Shown: piece after piece, positions 27,391-38,334 of the stretch
How positions within the stretch are numbered: the first letter of the stretch is position 1
Layout: each line of letters opens with the position of its first letter
Assembly (NCBI RefSeq): GCF_009762325.1
Contig: NZ_CP034348.1
Location: forward strand, 3,664,501 to 3,728,500
Length of the DNA stretch: 64,000 bases
Reading direction: 5' to 3'
From: Roseovarius faecimaris
GTDB lineage: Bacteria > Pseudomonadota > Alphaproteobacteria > Rhodobacterales > Rhodobacteraceae
Notes under the pieces: generated by a model
Seen by the model: the letters and a program-made list of their open reading frames with translations, nothing else
What the model was told of the DNA's origin: nothing
Database searches by the model: none
Made by a program: the position numbers and the translations under genes

Positions 27391-27424
27391 AAACGAAAAA
27401 GGCGGCAGAGAGACCTGCCGCCTT
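27391..27424 (-). terminator. Bidirectional terminator between the 44-residue gene and infB
   Basis: AAGGCGGCAG (27399-27408) and CTGCCGCCTT (27415-27424) form a perfect 10-bp stem with a 6-base loop. On the minus strand it runs into TTTTT-C-G-TTT, a good terminator for infB. On the plus strand the following bases (cgtcttgtctgttt) are weaker. Confidence 0.92.
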
Positions 27425-27447
27425 CGTCTTGTCTGTTTGCCGAATGA

Positions 27448-29943
27448 TCAGTCCAGCTGACGCTCGACCTCTTCGCGCTCGAAGATCTCGATCACGTCGC
27501 CAACACGGATGTCGTCGTAATTCTCGAACGCCATCCCGCATTCCTGACCCGACTGCACCTCCGGCACCTCGTCCTTGAAGCGCTTCAGCGTTTTCAGCGT
27601 GCCTTCGTGGATCACCACATCGTCGCGCAGAAGACGCACACCGGCCGACCGCCGCGCCACGCCTTCGGTGACAAGGCAGCCCGCCACCTTGCCGACGCCC
27701 GTGACCTTGAAGACCTCTTTGATCGTGGCATAGCCGATGAAGTTCTCGCGCACTTCGGCCGAGAGCAGACCGGAGGCCGCCGCTTTCACATCGTCCACCA
27801 GATCGTAGATCACCGAGTAATAGCGGATCTCCACGCCCTTCTGGTTGGCCGAGTTTCTCGCAGGCGCGTTGGCCCGGACGTTGAAGCCGATCACCGGCGC
27901 GCCCGAGGCTTCGGCCAGGCCGATATCGCTTTCGGTGATGGCGCCCACGCCCGAATGCAGAACGCGCACGCGCACCTCATCGTTGCCGATCTTGTCCATC
28001 GCCTGAACGATGGCTTCGGCAGAACCCTGCACATCAGCTTTGACCAGGATGGGCAGCTCGGCGACGTTTTCATCTGCCTTGGCCTGCGCCATGAGTTGCT
28101 CAAGCGAGGTTGCAGCCCCTGCCGCGGCGCGCTTCTCTTTCGCGGCCTTCTCGCGGTATTCAGCGATTTCACGCGCCTGGGCTTCGGTTTCGACCACGTT
28201 CAGCACATCGCCGGCTTCGGGCGTGCCATTCAGGCCCAGGACCTCAACCGGCACGGACGGTCCGGCTTCCTGCACGCGGTCGCCCCGGTCGTTGATCAGG
28301 GCGCGCACGCGGCCATACTGTTCACCCACAACAAAGATATCGCCTTGCCGCAGGGTACCTTTCTGCACCAGAACCGTGGCCACGGGGCCGCGGCCGACGT
28401 CCAGCTGCGCCTCGATCACGGCGCCTTCGGCGGCGCGGTCGGGGTTGGCCTTCAGCTCCAGGATCTCGGCTTGCAGCGCGATGGCCTCAAGCAGCTCATC
28501 CAGGCCCTGCCCGGTGATCGCCGACACCTCGACATCCTGCACTTCACCTGACATCGCCTCGACGATGACCTCGTGTTGCAGAAGATCGGTGCGCACCTTC
28601 ATCGGGTCTGCATCGGGTTTGTCGATCTTGTTGATCGCCACGATCATCGGCACTTCGGCCGCCTTGGCGTGGTTGATCGCCTCGATGGTCTGCGGCATCA
28701 CCGCGTCATCGGCGGCCACAACCAGCACAACAATATCCGTCACCTGTGCACCGCGTGCCCGCATCGAGGTAAACGCGGCGTGGCCCGGTGTATCGAGGAA
28801 GCTCAGCACATGGCCGCTGTCGGTCGTGACCTGATAGGCGCCGATATGCTGGGTGATGCCCCCGGCTTCGCCTGCCACGACCTTGGCATCGCGAATCGCA
28901 TCCAGAAGCGAGGTCTTGCCGTGGTCCACGTGGCCCATGATGGTGATCACCGGCGGGCGCGGCTGCAGGTCTTCTTCCTTGTCTTCAACCGTGTCGATCA
29001 CATCCTCAACATCGGCATCCGACACACGGGTGACCTTGTGACCAAACTCTTCGATGATCAGCTCGGCAGTGTCGGCGTCAATCGACTGGTTTTGCGTGAC
29101 CATCATCCCGTTGGTCATCAGCGCCTTGACCACATCGGCCACACGTTCCGACATCCGGTTGGCCAGCTCGGAGACAACGATCGTCTCGGGCAGCTGCACA
29201 TCGCGGATCACCTTTTCGCGTTCCTGACCGCCGCCGAGGGCTTTCTGCCGGGCACGCTCCTGCTTGCGTTTCATCGCAGCGAGCGACTTCTGGCGCCCGC
29301 CTTCGCCGCCCGAGAGCGCCTGGTTCAGTGTCAGCTTGCCAGAGCGACGGCCATCGTCACGGTCGCGGCCGCGACCGCGCGTTTGATCACGGTCCTTGGC
29401 GGTGTCCTGCTTGCGCGGGGCCTGTTTGGCAGGGGCACTGCGCGCTTGTGCCGGATCTTCTGCGGGTGCAGCAGCAGCGGCCGCAGCAGCCGCAGCAGCG
29501 GCTTCGGCCTCTTCGCGCTTGCGCTCTTCTTCCTCGGCCTTGGCTTTCGCCCGTTCGGCAATCTCTTTTTCTTCGCGTTCCTTGGCCTCGGCCTCGGCGC
29601 GGCGGCGGTTGCGCTCTTCCTCACGGGCCTTTTCTTCGGCCTCGCGCTGTGCCGCTTCCTCTGCCTTGCGTTCCTCAGCCGCCTGCAGCGCCTTGATCCG
29701 GCGCTCCATTTCCGCCTCGGAAATCCCGGCGGGGCGCTTGGACGGATCGCTTGCGGGCGCCTTCGGTTTTCCACCACCCGGCGTGCCCGAAGTGGCCGCT
29801 CCCGGTTTCGGGACGACAACGCGCTTCCGCTTGGTTTCCACCACGACGTTCTTGGTGCGCCCGTGGCTGAAGCTCTGCTTCACGTTCCCCGAACGGGGAC
29901 CGCCACGCACACCCAGAGTTTTCTTTCCGTCGTTCTCGCTCAT
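27448..29943 (-). CDS. infB: Translation initiation factor IF-2
   Basis: GTPase that brings formyl-Met-tRNA to the ribosome and promotes subunit joining. The first 240 or so residues form a low-complexity, highly charged region rich in Ala, Glu, Arg and Lys (long coiled-coil-like stretch at about 75-160). The G1 motif GHVDHGKT is at 337-344, followed by DTPGH and NKID motifs. At 831 residues it is full length. It overlaps the upstream ylxR gene by 4 bases and is the last gene of the rimP operon, closed by a strong terminator. Confidence 0.99.
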   Translation of the reverse strand: MSENDGKKTLGVRGGPRSGNVKQSFSHGRTKNVVVETKRKRVVVPKPGAATSGTPGGGKPKAPASDPSKRPAGISEAEMERRIKALQAAEERKAEEAAQREAEEKAREEERNRRRAEAEAKEREEKEIAERAKAKAEEEERKREEAEAAAAAAAAAAAAPAEDPAQARSAPAKQAPRKQDTAKDRDQTRGRGRDRDDGRRSGKLTLNQALSGGEGGRQKSLAAMKRKQERARQKALGGGQEREKVIRDVQLPETIVVSELANRMSERVADVVKALMTNGMMVTQNQSIDADTAELIIEEFGHKVTRVSDADVEDVIDTVEDKEEDLQPRPPVITIMGHVDHGKTSLLDAIRDAKVVAGEAGGITQHIGAYQVTTDSGHVLSFLDTPGHAAFTSMRARGAQVTDIVVLVVAADDAVMPQTIEAINHAKAAEVPMIVAINKIDKPDADPMKVRTDLLQHEVIVEAMSGEVQDVEVSAITGQGLDELLEAIALQAEILELKANPDRAAEGAVIEAQLDVGRGPVATVLVQKGTLRQGDIFVVGEQYGRVRALINDRGDRVQEAGPSVPVEVLGLNGTPEAGDVLNVVETEAQAREIAEYREKAAKEKRAAAGAATSLEQLMAQAKADENVAELPILVKADVQGSAEAIVQAMDKIGNDEVRVRVLHSGVGAITESDIGLAEASGAPVIGFNVRANAPARNSANQKGVEIRYYSVIYDLVDDVKAAASGLLSAEVRENFIGYATIKEVFKVTGVGKVAGCLVTEGVARRSAGVRLLRDDVVIHEGTLKTLKRFKDEVPEVQSGQECGMAFENYDDIRVGDVIEIFEREEVERQLD

Positions 29944-30572
29944 TCCGTTCTACTTCCTTTCCGGCGGGTCTTTTCGCCGTCCGAGACGCGAAAGGCTTTC
30001 AGCCTTGCCGCCTCCTCTACAACACGTTGGGACAAACCTCCAGCACCCAATGCCGCATGGATCGTGGTCTGTTTCCCAAAGGCCCGGCCCAGCTCGTCCG
30101 CTGTCAGCCAGCCTATGAATTTGCCGCCATAGGGCGTGCTCAGTTTCGATTTGCCCCGCTCCGACCCGTCAGAGGCCTGGATCAGCACCCGCGCCTCCTC
30201 CATCTGGAGCCAGGACTTGACCTTCTCATAGCCCGCCACGGCATTGCCGCCCTTGCGCGCGAGGCTGATCAGGTCGATCACCCGGCGCGATAGCTGCGCC
30301 TCCACAAGGGCGGCCAGATCGTCGGGCACTGTGACCGGCTGTCGCGCCGCACGGGCGAAAAGCCCCTTGCCCGCCGCCTTGGTCAGCGCCTCGGGTGTGG
30401 AACACACCCAGATCCCGCGCCCCGGCAGCTTGCCCGCCAGGTCCGGCACTACCTGCCCGTCGGGCCCCACCACAAAACGGATCAACCCGGATGCAGGCCG
30501 CACCTCACCCGTGGCGATGCATTTACGCTCGGGACCGTCTTGGCGGTCTTTGGGTTGCCCAGCGCGACCCAT
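29940..30572 (-). CDS. YlxR-type RNA-binding protein
   Basis: A 210-residue protein in the nusA-infB operon. The N-terminal YlxR (DUF448) domain has the segments [18 protein letters not shown] and [17 protein letters not shown]. The second half resembles a ribosomal L7Ae-like fold ([16 protein letters not shown]) as seen in alphaproteobacterial homologues. The family binds RNA; its exact role is not settled. It starts 24 bases after nusA and overlaps infB by 4 bases. Confidence 0.88.
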   Translation of the reverse strand: MGRAGQPKDRQDGPERKCIATGEVRPASGLIRFVVGPDGQVVPDLAGKLPGRGIWVCSTPEALTKAAGKGLFARAARQPVTVPDDLAALVEAQLSRRVIDLISLARKGGNAVAGYEKVKSWLQMEEARVLIQASDGSERGKSKLSTPYGGKFIGWLTADELGRAFGKQTTIHAALGAGGLSQRVVEEAARLKAFRVSDGEKTRRKGSRTE

Positions 30573-30596
30573 CAGGTGCCTCCGAGGCCTGAAAGA

Positions 30597-32216
30597 TCAG
30601 GCCTCGGCCTCCTCTGAGGCTTCGCCGTCTTCGGCACCCTCGTCCTGCGGCAGCAGGTCATCGGGGTCCACCCAGCCAAGCATGACACGGGCGGTCATAA
30701 CCATATCCTGTGCTTCTTCAAGCGTTACGTCGAAGGGTTCCAGAATACCGTCATCCTTGATGCGCTCACCATCCTGCGTGGTCCAGCCGCCGGCCAGTTC
30801 CCAGTCTGCGCAGGTGGCGAAATCCTCAAGCGTTTTCACGCCATCTTCGGCCAGTGCACGCACCATTTGGGGTGTCAGACCTTCAAATTCAATAAGGCTG
30901 TCTTCGGCTCCCAGTTCACGCGCCTTATCAAGCGCCTCCTTGGCTTGCGCTTCCAGCACGTCACGGGCGCGAGCCTGCAGCTCATTGGCGGTGTCTTCGT
31001 CCACACCGTCGATCACCAGAAGCTCGTCAAGCTCGACATAGCCCACCTCTTCGAGCGTGGTGAATCCTTCTGAGACCAGAAGCTGCGCAAAGAACTCGTC
31101 AAGATCGAGCGCTTCCATGAACAGCTTGGTGCGCTCTTCGAATTCCTTCTGACGGCGTTCCGAATCCTCGGCCTCGGTCATGATGTCGATATCAAGCCCG
31201 GTCAGCTGGCTGGCCAGGCGCACGTTCTGACCGCGGCGGCCGATGGCCAGCGACAGCTGGTCCTCGGGCACCACCACCTCGATGCGCTCGGCTTCTTCAT
31301 CCAGAACCACCTTGCTCACCTCGGCAGGTTGCAGCGCGTTCACCAGGAAGGTCGGCGCATCCTCGTTCCACGGGATGATGTCGATCTTCTCGCCCTGAAG
31401 CTCGTTGACGACCGCCTGCACGCGCGATCCGCGCATACCCACACAGGCGCCCACGGGATCAATCGAGTTGTCATAGCTGATCACAGCGATCTTGGCACGG
31501 CTGCCCGGATCACGGGCGACGGCCTTGATCTCGATGATGCCATCGTAAATCTCCGGCACTTCCATCTTGAACAGCTCGGCCATGAATTCAGGCGCGGTGC
31601 GGCTCAGGAAGATCTGCGGGCCGCGGGCCTCGCGGCGCACATCCTTGATATAGCAGCGGATGCGGTCATTCGGGCGATAGCTTTCGCGGCCGATCTTCTC
31701 GTTCCGGCGCAGGATCGCTTCACCACGGCCCACATCGACGATGACATTGCCGTATTCCTCGCGCTTGACGACGCCGTTGATGATGGTGCCTGCACGGTCC
31801 TGGAACTCTTCGAACTGGCGGTCACGCTCGGCCTCGCGCACCTTTTGCAGAATCACCTGCTTTGCGCTCTGCGCGGCGATGCGGCCCATTTCCACCGGCG
31901 GGACCTCTTCCACGAACGTGTCGCCCACCTTGGGGTCGTCCATATATTGCTTGGCCTGCGCCACGGTGAATTCGGCCTGATAATTCTCAAGCTCGTCATC
32001 CTCGACCACGGTGCGGACGCGGGTAAAAGTCGCCTTGCCGGTCTTGCGGTCGATCGAGACGCGGATATCCATCTCGGCCCCGTAACGGCTCTTGGCGGCA
32101 CGGGCGAGGCTCTCTTCCATCGCTTCGACCACCAGAGCGGGGTCGATCATCTTTTCGCGGGCCACGGCCTCGGCGGTTTGCAACAGCTCCAGCTGGTTGG
32201 CGGATGTGATTGCCAT
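30597..32216 (-). CDS. nusA: Transcription termination/antitermination factor NusA
   Basis: Binds RNA polymerase and controls pausing, termination and antitermination. The N-terminal domain (1-130) is followed by an S1 domain (about 135-200), two KH domains (about 200-350, [16 protein letters not shown]) and two acidic C-terminal repeats with helix-hairpin-helix features (about 365-510). At 539 residues it is full length. It lies 3 bases after rimP and is followed by ylxR after 24 bases. NusA often feeds back on its own operon, which fits the attenuator found upstream of rimP. Confidence 0.98.
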   Translation of the reverse strand: MAITSANQLELLQTAEAVAREKMIDPALVVEAMEESLARAAKSRYGAEMDIRVSIDRKTGKATFTRVRTVVEDDELENYQAEFTVAQAKQYMDDPKVGDTFVEEVPPVEMGRIAAQSAKQVILQKVREAERDRQFEEFQDRAGTIINGVVKREEYGNVIVDVGRGEAILRRNEKIGRESYRPNDRIRCYIKDVRREARGPQIFLSRTAPEFMAELFKMEVPEIYDGIIEIKAVARDPGSRAKIAVISYDNSIDPVGACVGMRGSRVQAVVNELQGEKIDIIPWNEDAPTFLVNALQPAEVSKVVLDEEAERIEVVVPEDQLSLAIGRRGQNVRLASQLTGLDIDIMTEAEDSERRQKEFEERTKLFMEALDLDEFFAQLLVSEGFTTLEEVGYVELDELLVIDGVDEDTANELQARARDVLEAQAKEALDKARELGAEDSLIEFEGLTPQMVRALAEDGVKTLEDFATCADWELAGGWTTQDGERIKDDGILEPFDVTLEEAQDMVMTARVMLGWVDPDDLLPQDEGAEDGEASEEAEA

Positions 32217-32219
32217 GGG

Positions 32220-32795
32220 TCAGTCCTCCTCAGAACCGGTGATGGTTTGAATTTCGTCAAATTGCTCTTCGCTGATCTCGCCCGCATCCTTGCGCGCCTT
32301 CAGCATGTCGCGGATCAGCTCATCGGTCAGCACCAGCTTGGCCTCGACCAGCCAGTCAAACTTGAGCCCGATGGTGCCTTCCTCGATATTGATCAGCACC
32401 TCGTCTCCATCGGTGCCGGCCAGCTCGCCCTTGAAGCGCTTGCGCCCGTCGATCAGCTCGGCGGTTTCCAGCTTGGCCTCGTAGCCCTCATAGGTGTCGA
32501 AATCCTTCAGCCGGGTCAGCGGCCGGTCAATGCCGGGGCTGGAGACCTCAAGCGTGTATTCGTCCGCAATCGGGTCTTCCACATCCAGAACGGCGCTCAC
32601 CGCGTTGGAGATCTCGGCGCAGTCATCCACCTCGATCCCGCCATCGGGCTTGTCGGCCATGATCTGCAACATCGTACTCTTGCCGCCCATCAGCCGGATG
32701 CGCACCAGCTCATACCCCATGTCCTCGATGACAGGGGTGACGATCTCGGCCATCCGGCGATCAATCGCTGCTTTGGCAATCAGGTCGTTGGTCAT
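32220..32795 (-). CDS. rimP: Ribosome maturation factor RimP
   Basis: Needed for 30S subunit assembly. The 191 residues include the typical segments [11 protein letters not shown] and [16 protein letters not shown] and an acidic C-terminus. It is the first gene of rimP-nusA-ylxR-infB and lies 3 bases before nusA. Upstream there is a good promoter and a U-rich hairpin, so expression is probably controlled by early termination. The leader runs from about 32893 to 32796. Confidence 0.96.
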   Translation of the reverse strand: MTNDLIAKAAIDRRMAEIVTPVIEDMGYELVRIRLMGGKSTMLQIMADKPDGGIEVDDCAEISNAVSAVLDVEDPIADEYTLEVSSPGIDRPLTRLKDFDTYEGYEAKLETAELIDGRKRFKGELAGTDGDEVLINIEEGTIGLKFDWLVEAKLVLTDELIRDMLKARKDAGEISEEQFDEIQTITGSEED

Positions 32796-32820
32796 GGTGT
32801 CCTTGGTTGGGTTTCAGGCA

Positions 32821-32844
32821 CAAAAAAACGGGCGCGCGGCCCGT
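32821..32844 (-). terminator. Terminator-like hairpin in the rimP leader (probable attenuator)
   Basis: On the minus strand ACGGGC and GCCCGT form a 6-bp stem with a 5-base GC loop, directly followed by seven T. It lies downstream of the rimP promoter and 25 bases before the rimP ATG, so it sits inside the leader RNA. An upstream GGCGCG (32882-32887) could pair with CGCGCC inside the hairpin (32831-32836) and act as an antiterminator. Conserved rimP leaders of this kind are known in proteobacteria. Confidence 0.7.
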
Positions 32845-32899
32845 GGATGTTTTCCGGTGGAGCCTCCGGTGTGGACCCGAACGCGCCGCTGTTGACGGG

Positions 32900-32928
32900 G
32901 ATATACGCCTCTAGGGATGAGTCTGCAA
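32900..32928 (-). promoter_or_regulatory. rimP operon promoter
   Basis: TTGCAG (32923-32928) and TATATC (32900-32905) on the minus strand are separated by 17 bases. The promoter overlaps the stop codon of sitD, so the translation operon starts from within the end of the metal transporter operon. The predicted start is near 32893. Confidence 0.72.
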
Positions 32929-33780
32929 GGGGGTGTCTCGCTCTTTCCTGACTTTGGCAGACGCCCGCCGCGTCAACACCTGCCGCCGCAGGAACGCCAG
33001 CAGGAACAGCGCCGTCAGGATCAGGATGATCGTGGGTGCTGGCGCGCTGTCGAGGAAGAAGCTCAGGTAGGTGCCCAGAAGCATCGACCCCATACATACC
33101 ACCACCGACACCCACAGCATCGCGCTGAACCGGCGCACCAGCAGGAAGGCAATCGCCCCCGGTGCGATCAGCAGCCCGATGGCAAGGATCAGCCCGGTGG
33201 CCGACAGCGTGGCCACGACGGTCAGCGACAACGCCGTGAGCAAGCCGTAATGCAGTAGGTTCACCGCCAGGCCACTCGCCTGTGCCTGCGCGGGGTCGAA
33301 GCTGTGCAAGAGCAGGTCTTTCCACTTGAGCAGGATCGCCCCGGCGACCAGCAATGAGATCACCCCGGAGGTCCAGAGCTCATGCGGCTCCACCCCCAGC
33401 ATATTGCCAAACAGGATATGATCGAGATGCGCGTTCGTCTCGACCGAAACATAAAGCACGATGCCAAGACCGAACATGCCCGAAAAGACCACGCCCATCA
33501 CCGTGTCCTGCTTCACCCGGCTGTTCCCACTCAGATAACCCGTCGCCACGGCGCAAATCATACCCGCCGCGAAGGCGCCGATAATCAGCGGCAGCCCAAG
33601 GATATAAGCCACCACAATCCCCGGCAGCACCGCATGACTGACCGCATCGCCCATCAGCGCCCAGCCTTTCATCACCAGAAAGCAGCTCAGTAACGCGGCG
33701 GGCACCGACACGATGAGCGAGATCAGAAAGGCATTCTGCATAAACGGAAACTGGAAGGGAAAGAGCAGTGTCTCGATCAT
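32911..33780 (-). CDS. sitD: Manganese-type ABC transporter permease SitD
   Basis: Inner-membrane permease of the SitC/SitD (ABC-3) family with about eight hydrophobic segments, such as NAFLISLIVSVPAALLSCFL and LLLAFLRR near the C-terminus. Residues such as GDAVSHAVLPGIVVAY are the family hallmark. The length is 289 residues. It overlaps sitC by 4 bases and is the last gene of the transporter operon. The next gene in the same direction, rimP, has its own promoter overlapping this stop. Metal preference is inferred from the binding protein. Confidence 0.93.
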   Translation of the reverse strand: MIETLLFPFQFPFMQNAFLISLIVSVPAALLSCFLVMKGWALMGDAVSHAVLPGIVVAYILGLPLIIGAFAAGMICAVATGYLSGNSRVKQDTVMGVVFSGMFGLGIVLYVSVETNAHLDHILFGNMLGVEPHELWTSGVISLLVAGAILLKWKDLLLHSFDPAQAQASGLAVNLLHYGLLTALSLTVVATLSATGLILAIGLLIAPGAIAFLLVRRFSAMLWVSVVVCMGSMLLGTYLSFFLDSAPAPTIILILTALFLLAFLRRQVLTRRASAKVRKERDTPLQTHP

Positions 33781-34634
33781 CCCCGCCCCTCCAGCGCCAG
33801 CCGCGCCTTGCGTTTGGCAGCCAGCAACCCGTGCTTGGGCGCAAAAACAAATGCCGCGAGAAAAAGCACCGTCTGTAAACAGACGATCACGCCCCCCGTG
33901 GCCCCGTCGAGGAAGTAACTCGCATAGGCGCCGGCAAAGCTGGTGCCCGCACCGATCACGACCGACACGATCAGCAACCGGGGAAAGCGATCACACAAGA
34001 GATACGCCGTCGCCCCCGGCGTTACGACCATGGCAATCACCAGGAAGGCACCGACCGTCTGCATTGCCGCCACCACAGAGGCCGACAAAAGCACAAAGAA
34101 CACCGCTTTCAGCAGGCCCGGGTTCAGACCCAGCGTTCGGGCATGGCTTTCGTCAAAGAAGGTGACCATCAGGTCCTTCCATTTGAACAGCAGAACCGCC
34201 AGCGTCACAAACCCGATGATCGCCAGTTGCAGCGTATCCTCGGGCGTGATGGCCAGGATATTGCCCATGGTGATGGTCTGGATCGAAATTGCCACCGGGT
34301 TCATGGACACCATGAACAGGCCCAGTCCGAAGAACGAGGTGAAGATCAGCCCGATGATCACATCCACCTTCAGCCCGGACCTCTCGGACAGCAAAAGCAT
34401 CGCCCCCGCCGCCAGACCCCCGGCAATGAAGGCACCCAGCGCAAAGGGCAGGCCCAGCATATAGGCCCCGGCCACCCCCGGCACCACGGAATGCGCCAGC
34501 GCGTCGCCGATCAGAGACCAGCCTTTGAGCATGAGGTATGCCGACAGAAACGCACAGACCCCACCCACCAGGGCCGAAACCCACATCGCATTGACCATGT
34601 AGGTATAGGCGAAAGGCTCCAGCAGGGTGCTCAT
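33777..34634 (-). CDS. sitC: Manganese-type ABC transporter permease SitC
   Basis: The second permease subunit of 285 residues, with the same family pattern ([18 protein letters not shown]) and about eight membrane segments. It is a paralogue of sitD and they should form a heterodimeric channel. It overlaps the ATPase gene and sitD by 4 bases each, so all four subunits are translationally coupled. Zinc transporters usually have only one permease, so the two-permease layout supports a SitABCD/manganese system. Confidence 0.93.
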   Translation of the reverse strand: MSTLLEPFAYTYMVNAMWVSALVGGVCAFLSAYLMLKGWSLIGDALAHSVVPGVAGAYMLGLPFALGAFIAGGLAAGAMLLLSERSGLKVDVIIGLIFTSFFGLGLFMVSMNPVAISIQTITMGNILAITPEDTLQLAIIGFVTLAVLLFKWKDLMVTFFDESHARTLGLNPGLLKAVFFVLLSASVVAAMQTVGAFLVIAMVVTPGATAYLLCDRFPRLLIVSVVIGAGTSFAGAYASYFLDGATGGVIVCLQTVLFLAAFVFAPKHGLLAAKRKARLALEGRG

Positions 34635-35497
34635 GGCTCTTCGCGCTCGGTGGTCTGGGTTTTCTCGCCATATTGAACGAAAGGCCGTTCGTCATCGGTC
34701 AGGATCGTCACCTGCCGCGCGTCGTCATCGTCATGCAGCGCATCGCCGCCGATGGTGAAATGCCTGAGCACACCGCCAAAGGCCTTCATCAGGTTCTCAC
34801 GGGTAAAGGTCGTCTCGGTCGGGCCATGACCCAGCACCGTGCCTTTCACCAGGATCGTTCGGTCGCAAAACTCCGGGACCGAGCCAAGGTTATGGGTCGA
34901 AACCAGCATCACGCGGCCCTCTTCGCGCAACTCCCGCAAAAGCGCGATAATCTGGTCCTCAGTGGTCACGTCCACGCCGGTGAAGGGCTCATCCAGCAGG
35001 ATCACCTGCCCGTCCTGCGCCAGCGCCCGCGCCAGGAACACGCGCTTGCGCTGCCCGCCCGACAGCTCTCCGATCTGGCGGTGGCGATACGCGCTCATTC
35101 CGACGCGGTTCAGCGCCTGATCCACAGCCGCATGATCGGCCGCACGCGGGCGGCGCATCAGGCCCATATGCCCGTAACGCCCCATCATCACCACATCTTC
35201 GACGAGAACGGGAAAATCCCAATCCACCTCTTCCGCCTGCGGCACATAGGCCACGAGATTGGCCTTGAGCGCCTCGCGGACTGTCCGGCCAAGGATGCGA
35301 ATCTCCCCCTTGGCGGTGGGCACGAAGCCCATAATCGCCTTGAACAGGGTCGATTTCCCGGCCCCGTTCACCCCGACCAGCGCCGTCACCGTCCCGCGCG
35401 GGATGTCAAAACTGGCATCCCACAGCGCCGTATGGCCGTTTCGGTAGGTGACGGTGACGTTCTTGGCACTGAGGCCGGGATCGGTGGTTTGGTTCAC
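34631..35497 (-). CDS. sitB: Manganese-type ABC transporter ATPase SitB
   Basis: ABC ATPase of 288 residues that powers SitCD. Walker [10 protein letters not shown] is at 42-50, the signature LSGGQRKR at 145-152 and Walker B LLDEP at 167-171. The C-terminus carries a run of acidic residues (HDDDDAR) not needed for catalysis. It overlaps sitA and sitC by 4 bases. The substrate is inferred from the operon. Confidence 0.93.
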   Translation of the reverse strand: MNQTTDPGLSAKNVTVTYRNGHTALWDASFDIPRGTVTALVGVNGAGKSTLFKAIMGFVPTAKGEIRILGRTVREALKANLVAYVPQAEEVDWDFPVLVEDVVMMGRYGHMGLMRRPRAADHAAVDQALNRVGMSAYRHRQIGELSGGQRKRVFLARALAQDGQVILLDEPFTGVDVTTEDQIIALLRELREEGRVMLVSTHNLGSVPEFCDRTILVKGTVLGHGPTETTFTRENLMKAFGGVLRHFTIGGDALHDDDDARQVTILTDDERPFVQYGEKTQTTEREEP

Positions 35498-36387
35498 TCG
35501 GCACTCCCGGTCAAGCCGCGCACAATCGTCTCGGAGGTCACGCGCAGAAGGTCGAGATAGGTGGGCACGGGCCCGTCCGCTTCACTCAGCGAATCGACAT
35601 AGAGCACACCGCCATAGGTCGCACCGGTTTCGCGGGCCACCTGTTCGGCGGGGGCCGTGCTGACCGTACTTTCACAGAAGACGGCGGGAATGTCATGCTC
35701 CCGCACCCCGTCGATTACCGCGCGGACCTGTTGCGGTGTGCCCACCTGATCGGCGTTCATCGGCCAGAGATAAAGTTCCTGCATCCCGAAATCCCGCGCC
35801 AGATAGCTGAACGCCCCTTCACAGGTCACCAGCCAGCGCTGATCCTTGGGCAGCGCCGCGATACTCTCGCGCAGGGGTTCGATCGTGGCGCGCAGCGCGT
35901 CCTTGTAGGCGGCGGCATTGTCCAGATAGATCTGTGCGTTCTTCGGGTCTTGCGCCCCAAAAGCGGCGGCGATGTTATCAATATAGATCAGCGCATTATC
36001 CAGCCCCATCCAGGCATGCGGGTTGGGCTTGCCCTCATAGCTGCCGGTTGAGATCATGATCGGGTCGATCCCTTCAGAGACGGTGACACTCGGCACATCG
36101 CCCAGGTTACGCAGGAATTGCTCAAACCACAGCTCAAGGTTCATGCCGTTCCAGAGGATCAGATCGGCATCCACCGCGTTGACGATATCGCGCGGGGTCG
36201 GTTCATAGCCATGAATCTCGGCGCCTGGCTTTGTGATCGATACAACCTCGGCCGCTTCCCCGGCCACGTTCTGGGCAATGTCGGCCAGCACGGTAAAGGT
36301 GGTCACAACCTTCATCCGTTCCTCGGCCTGCGCAAAACCGGCCCAGAGGGCAATAACAGCGGTCAGACTGGCAAGAGTGATCTTCAT
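35494..36387 (-). CDS. sitA: Manganese/iron-type periplasmic binding protein SitA
   Basis: Cluster A-I metal-binding protein of 297 residues with a signal peptide (1-21, ending F-A-Q-A). The four metal ligands can be placed as His59 (EIHGYEP), His124 (NPHAWMG), Glu190 (TCEGAFSYL) and Asp265 (YVDSLSE). The His-His-Glu-Asp set is that of Mn or Mn/Fe proteins such as PsaA and SitA; zinc proteins have a third His at the Glu position and a His-rich loop, which is absent here. It is the first gene of the operon and is preceded by two Fur/Mur-like palindromes. Confidence 0.94.
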   Translation of the reverse strand: MKITLASLTAVIALWAGFAQAEERMKVVTTFTVLADIAQNVAGEAAEVVSITKPGAEIHGYEPTPRDIVNAVDADLILWNGMNLELWFEQFLRNLGDVPSVTVSEGIDPIMISTGSYEGKPNPHAWMGLDNALIYIDNIAAAFGAQDPKNAQIYLDNAAAYKDALRATIEPLRESIAALPKDQRWLVTCEGAFSYLARDFGMQELYLWPMNADQVGTPQQVRAVIDGVREHDIPAVFCESTVSTAPAEQVARETGATYGGVLYVDSLSEADGPVPTYLDLLRVTSETIVRGLTGSAE

Positions 36388-36428
36388 TTTTCAAACATCC
36401 TCGTGATGGTCGTCCCTCGCGTTGAAAT

Positions 36429-36474
36429 TGAGAGTCATTCGCAGGATGTCAAGATTAAATGCGAATAATTCGCA
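36429..36474 (-). promoter_or_regulatory. Two Fur/Mur-like boxes around the sitA promoter
   Basis: TGCGAATAATTCGCA at 36460-36474 is a perfect 7-1-7 palindrome. A second copy at 36429-36443 (TGAGAGTCATTCGCA) matches it at 12 of 15 positions. Between them lies TTGACA (36447-36452 on the minus strand) as a -35, with a poor AATTTC-like -10 inside the second box. Manganese-bound Mur is known to repress sitABCD in alphaproteobacteria, so these are probable operators. The binding protein is inferred. Confidence 0.72.
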
Positions 36475-36533
36475 AATGTGATCGGCCCGAGGTCAGCCGG
36501 GAAGGGGTTTTCGGGTCTGCTGCTGGACGTCTC

Positions 36534-37511
36534 TCAGACTCGTCTTGCAAGCCGGTCCATCACGCTGACCAGCTCGGCGCTGATCCCGGGTTCCGACAGG
36601 GCGTGCCCCGCCAGGGGGATCATCCGCAGATCGGCCTTCTCTCCCCAGGCTTCGGCCAGTGCATAGGCCCCCTGCGGCGGGCAGATCATGTCATAGCGCC
36701 CCTGCACGATCGTGCCCGGAATATGCGCGATCCGGCCCATGCGGTTGAGGATATGGCCATCCTCCTCCAGAAACCCGCCATGGGTGAAATAGTGGTTCTC
36801 AAGCCGCGCAAAGGCACGGGCGTAATCCGGCGGGCTCGACCCGCCATGTCCGGTGGACTGCACGGTCGCCAGCGCATTTTCCCAGGCCGACCAGGCTCGG
36901 GCGTGCTCCACCTCTTCGGTGTGATTGCCGGAAAACAACCGCTTGTGATAGGCGGCGATCATATCCCCGCGCTCTTCCTCGGGAATGAGCGCCTGGAAAT
37001 GCGCCCAGGTCTCGGGCCAGAATTTTCCGGCCCCCCCGCCATAGAACCAGTCAAGCTCTCCTTGCGTCATCAGGAACACACCCCTCAGCACCAGATGCCG
37101 GGCGCGATTGGGATGGGTTTGCGCGTAGATCAGAGAAAGCGTCGCGCCCCAGCTTCCACCGAAAACGATCCATTTCTCAACGCCCAGCGCCTCGCGGATG
37201 CGCTCGATATCGGCCACCAGATGCCAGGTTGTGTTCGCCTCGACGCTCGCATGCGGCCGCGACCGGCCACAACCGCGCTGATCGAACAGCACAATGCGAT
37301 ACACATCCGGATCAAAGTACCGGCGCATCGCCGGGCTGCACCCGCCACCGGGGCCGCCATGCAGCACGATCACCGGCACACCGTCATGCCGCCCCGATTG
37401 TTCGACATAGACCTTGTGCCCGTCGCCCATATCCATCATGCGCCGGTCGAAAGGTTCGATCGGCGGGTACAGATATTGGATTGCGCTTTTCCGGTCCGGG
37501 CTTTTATCCAT
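36534..37511 (-). CDS. pip: Prolyl aminopeptidase (proline iminopeptidase)
   Basis: Alpha/beta-hydrolase peptidase that removes N-terminal proline from peptides (family S33). The oxyanion segment HGGPGGG is at 51-57, the nucleophile Ser120 is in GGSWG, and a late GHALSEPG holds the catalytic His. The protein is 325 residues with the ATG at 37511, as usual; the open frame continues to 37907 but only as antisense to ubiG. It is divergent from ubiG with a gap of less than 50 bases. No strong terminator is seen between it and the sitA operators. Confidence 0.95.
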   Translation of the reverse strand: MDKSPDRKSAIQYLYPPIEPFDRRMMDMGDGHKVYVEQSGRHDGVPVIVLHGGPGGGCSPAMRRYFDPDVYRIVLFDQRGCGRSRPHASVEANTTWHLVADIERIREALGVEKWIVFGGSWGATLSLIYAQTHPNRARHLVLRGVFLMTQGELDWFYGGGAGKFWPETWAHFQALIPEEERGDMIAAYHKRLFSGNHTEEVEHARAWSAWENALATVQSTGHGGSSPPDYARAFARLENHYFTHGGFLEEDGHILNRMGRIAHIPGTIVQGRYDMICPPQGAYALAEAWGEKADLRMIPLAGHALSEPGISAELVSVMDRLARRV

Positions 37512-37559
37512 GACCAACCTATATAGAGTGCAAACCCAAAAGAGCACATGGAGAGCAGA

Positions 37560-38306
37560 ATGCAAGCCGCTCAGTCCACGATTGATCAACATGAAGTCGC
37601 CAAATTCGAAGCCATGGCCGCCGAATGGTGGGACCCCAATGGCAAGTTCAAGCCACTGCACATGCTCAATCCGTGCCGACTCGATTACATCACCCGCCAG
37701 ATCGCGGCGGAGTTCGATCGTGATCTGTCCAGCGACGCGCCGTTTTCGGGACTGCGTATTCTCGATATCGGGTGTGGCGGCGGCCTGCTGAGCGAACCCA
37801 TGGCGCGCCTTGGGGCCGATGTCGTAGGGGCCGACGCGGCCGAGCGCAATATTCCCGTCGCGCGCGTACACGCCGAGCAATCGGGGCTGAATATCGACTA
37901 TCGCCACACCACCGCCGAAGCATTGGCGGCGTCAGGAGAGCAGTTTGACGCCGTTTTGAACATGGAAGTGGTCGAGCATGTGGCCGACCCGCAAGAGTTC
38001 CTGAACGTCTGCGCGGCTTTGCTCAAGCCCGGCGGTCTGCATGTCTGTTCGACCATCAACCGCAACCTCAAAAGCTATGGCATGGCTATCATCGGAGCCG
38101 AATACGTGATGCGCTGGCTTCCCAAGGGCACGCATGAATGGTCAAAATTCATCACCCCGGACGAGCTTTACGGGTTCCTGTCCAAGGCCGGGCTGAACCC
38201 GGTGGATCGCAAGGGCTTTGTCTTCAACCCGGTCAGCTGGAGCTGGTCCCTGTCGGATCGCGATCTGAGCGTGAACTATGTGACCGCCGCTGTGAAACCG
38301 GGCTGA
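37560..38306 (+). CDS. ubiG: Ubiquinone biosynthesis O-methyltransferase UbiG
   Basis: SAM-dependent enzyme that carries out both O-methylations in ubiquinone synthesis. Motif I DIGCGGG is at 69-75, and the segments [16 protein letters not shown] and [14 protein letters not shown] are hallmarks of UbiG. ATG 37560 is chosen because GGAG lies 6 bases upstream and gives the usual start; ATG 37548 would add four residues. The length is 248 residues. It is divergent from pip. Confidence 0.95.
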   Translation: MQAAQSTIDQHEVAKFEAMAAEWWDPNGKFKPLHMLNPCRLDYITRQIAAEFDRDLSSDAPFSGLRILDIGCGGGLLSEPMARLGADVVGADAAERNIPVARVHAEQSGLNIDYRHTTAEALAASGEQFDAVLNMEVVEHVADPQEFLNVCAALLKPGGLHVCSTINRNLKSYGMAIIGAEYVMRWLPKGTHEWSKFITPDELYGFLSKAGLNPVDRKGFVFNPVSWSWSLSDRDLSVNYVTAAVKPG

Positions 38307-38334
38307 CGCGCGGCCCGGGCCTTCTCCGGGGCTT

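Noticed and set aside
37520-37525. TATATA between pip and ubiG as a shared -10
   Set aside because: No -35 at a proper distance on either strand, and for pip it would leave almost no leader.
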